Shown: positions 62,932 to 64,000 of the stretch, piece after piece
Numbering within the stretch: position 1 is the stretch's first letter
Layout: every line of letters starts with the position of its first letter
Assembly: GCA_019614645.1 (NCBI GenBank)
Contig: JABWDB010000036.1
Location: 992,001-1,056,000 of the forward strand
Direction: 5' to 3'
Length of the DNA stretch: 64,000 bases
Source of the DNA: Stratiolaelaps scimitus
Lineage: Eukaryota > Arthropoda > Arachnida > Mesostigmata > Laelapidae
Position numbers and translations under genes: made by a program
The notes under the pieces: model-generated
Database searches by the model: none
Told to the model about the DNA's origin: nothing
What the model saw: the letters and a program-made list of their open reading frames with translations, nothing else

Positions 62932-63180
62932 CTAAAAACGATAGATGGATGTTTCTATTGTCAACCTTATTGTCTGTAATGAATTAAGCTTGTCGCCACC
63001 CGAGCTTGGGCAAGCCGTTGACACGGTATGCAATAGATCTATAGAAATGCGTAATTCGGAGGCCACACGTATGATCGCTCGTCGGATGTATCCTACATAA
63101 CACAAGATAATCATAGAAATTAAATTCACACGACGTTGCCTCAGCGGATACCGACCGTTTGCCTAAGGCTGCGTACTCAC

Positions 63181-63283
63181 GTCTAACTCGTACGTATCTC
63201 GAACAGTGTCAATTCGACAGAATTCGTTTAGTGTAGAATCAACTATCGCGTCCAACTTTCCGCCGGATAGACGCAGGAGACAA
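63181..63283 (-). CDS. Unidentified gene, probable internal exon
   Basis: 103 nt between a strong ctcgtttcag acceptor and a strong gtgagt donor. Only one frame is open, giving one base of a split codon and 34 residues (CLLRLSGGKLDAIVDSTLNE and onward to TYELD), phase 0 at the end. The intron to 62931 would be 249 bp. An upstream open stretch at about 63421-63556 (Cys-rich, MDRFQAAMTHC) could be a preceding exon, ending at a weaker donor with a compatible phase. No domain recognised. Confidence 0.4.
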
Positions 63284-64000
63284 CTGAAACGAGAAAACAT
63301 AACCCACAAACAGATTCATGAATCATCTTCATTCGTCTCTATCTATTATATTTGTTGTCGCGCCTTTTTGACGCTATTTGCGACGTCGTCGGCACTTATG
63401 TTATTTCAACCTTTGCCATTGGAGGGCTAAATAAATCGAGTCACTCAGGCTGAGGTTGCACGTGCTGTTATCGCATTGCGCATCTGCGATAGCATATCTT
63501 GATTGAACACAATGGCAGGAGAGGCAGTGAGTCATCGCTGCTTGAAATCTGTCCATAATACGGATGCAGCAGGCGCGAGATATTCATTCATTTTAATGGC
63601 AACCGAAAACGTTAGTTATTATTAGTTGGTTATATCAATGCATTAGATACAGTCAAAGCAAACGTGCTAATTGGGGTAAGTAAATTTTCCGGGCTGATTC
63701 ACAGTTGACACTGAACGACCACGGAACCGCTTTTGGCATTGCTTCATGAGACGGATCCCTTAATGCTGTTAGGGTAAAACTCATTTATCTCAAGAATCGC
63801 GCGATTCTCCGAAGGGATAAGATATTAATTATGCGTTCTGTGCGTACCTGAAGTCGCGCGCGCACAGAACGCATGAAGTGCACCAACAGTTCTGAGCGAA
63901 TTATTCTCACAGATAATAACGAAATGTTCAGATATGGTTAGCTTATTTAAAGTAGGTAACATGCTGATGTCAGCTATATTGTAAATCTTTGGATCTCTGG
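63284..64000. other. Right edge, hairpins, possible upstream exon
   Basis: Holds the possible exon at 63421-63556 (minus), a 16-bp palindrome at 63793-63808 and a 14-bp-stem hairpin at 63831-63874. Otherwise nothing recognisable. Confidence 0.4.
63831..63874. repeat. Hairpin, 14-bp perfect stem
   Basis: 63831-63844 and 63861-63874 are exact reverse complements (atgcgttctgtgcg and its complement) with a 16-nt CpG-rich loop. A perfect 16-bp palindrome (agaatcgcgcgattct) lies 22 bp to the left. Confidence 0.9.

Noticed and set aside
1..64000. CRISPR array, operons or prokaryotic features
   Set aside because: Repeats are microsatellites or transposon ends, genes are spliced, and no prokaryotic gene organisation is present.

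Overview
The window is eukaryotic nuclear DNA, most likely from an arthropod. It has spliced genes with GT-AG introns, long introns, very dense microsatellites, a mariner-family DNA transposon and non-LTR retrotransposon remnants. A parasitiform mite or other chelicerate would fit, but that is a guess: no sequence here fixes the species. Nothing looks prokaryotic, viral or CRISPR-like.

Layout. From 1 to about 27.29 kb I see no convincing exon. The first 5 kb is packed with tri- and tetranucleotide repeats, and the rest is non-coding sequence broken up by (CAG)n-type, (TA)n, (GT)n and (GA)n tracts. On the minus strand, 27293-27898 and 34106-34747 are two coding exons of an ARID1/Osa-type SWI/SNF subunit. 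The 34.1 kb exon carries the start codon. The protein continues beyond the second exon, but its ARID-domain exons are not visible, so the left 27 kb is probably a large intron. A 3.7-kb spacer (34748-38485) separates this gene from a divergent plus-strand gene at 38486-45310.

The 38.5-45.3 kb gene can be modelled completely. It has eight coding exons with consistent phases and encodes 784 aa. The N-terminal FHA domain is most like that of APLF, the PARP/NHEJ-associated factor. A long disordered acidic/basic middle with a Q-run follows, and near the C-terminus there is a good match to a ubiquitin-interacting motif. No APLF-type PBZ zinc finger is seen. SWI/SNF chromatin remodelling and an FHA-type DNA-repair adaptor are therefore encoded head to head.

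From 45.3 to 57.2 kb lies AT-rich, gene-poor DNA with many (TA)n tracts and several long inverted repeats, including a perfect 80-bp palindrome (48874-48953), a 20-bp-stem hairpin (49178-49227) and a 50-bp near-palindrome (50843-50892). From 57.2 to 62.6 kb is a transposon cluster. It holds a plus-strand C-terminal relic of a non-LTR element, a 1.15-kb mariner with both inverted termini inserted in a (TA)n run (multiply broken transposase), and a GC-rich, 5'-truncated minus-strand retroelement. That retroelement's open frame has lost RT motifs B and C in frame but keeps a CCHC finger and part of a restriction-like endonuclease. At the right edge two short minus-strand exons with compatible phases (63181-63283, 62749-62931) suggest the end of an unidentified gene.
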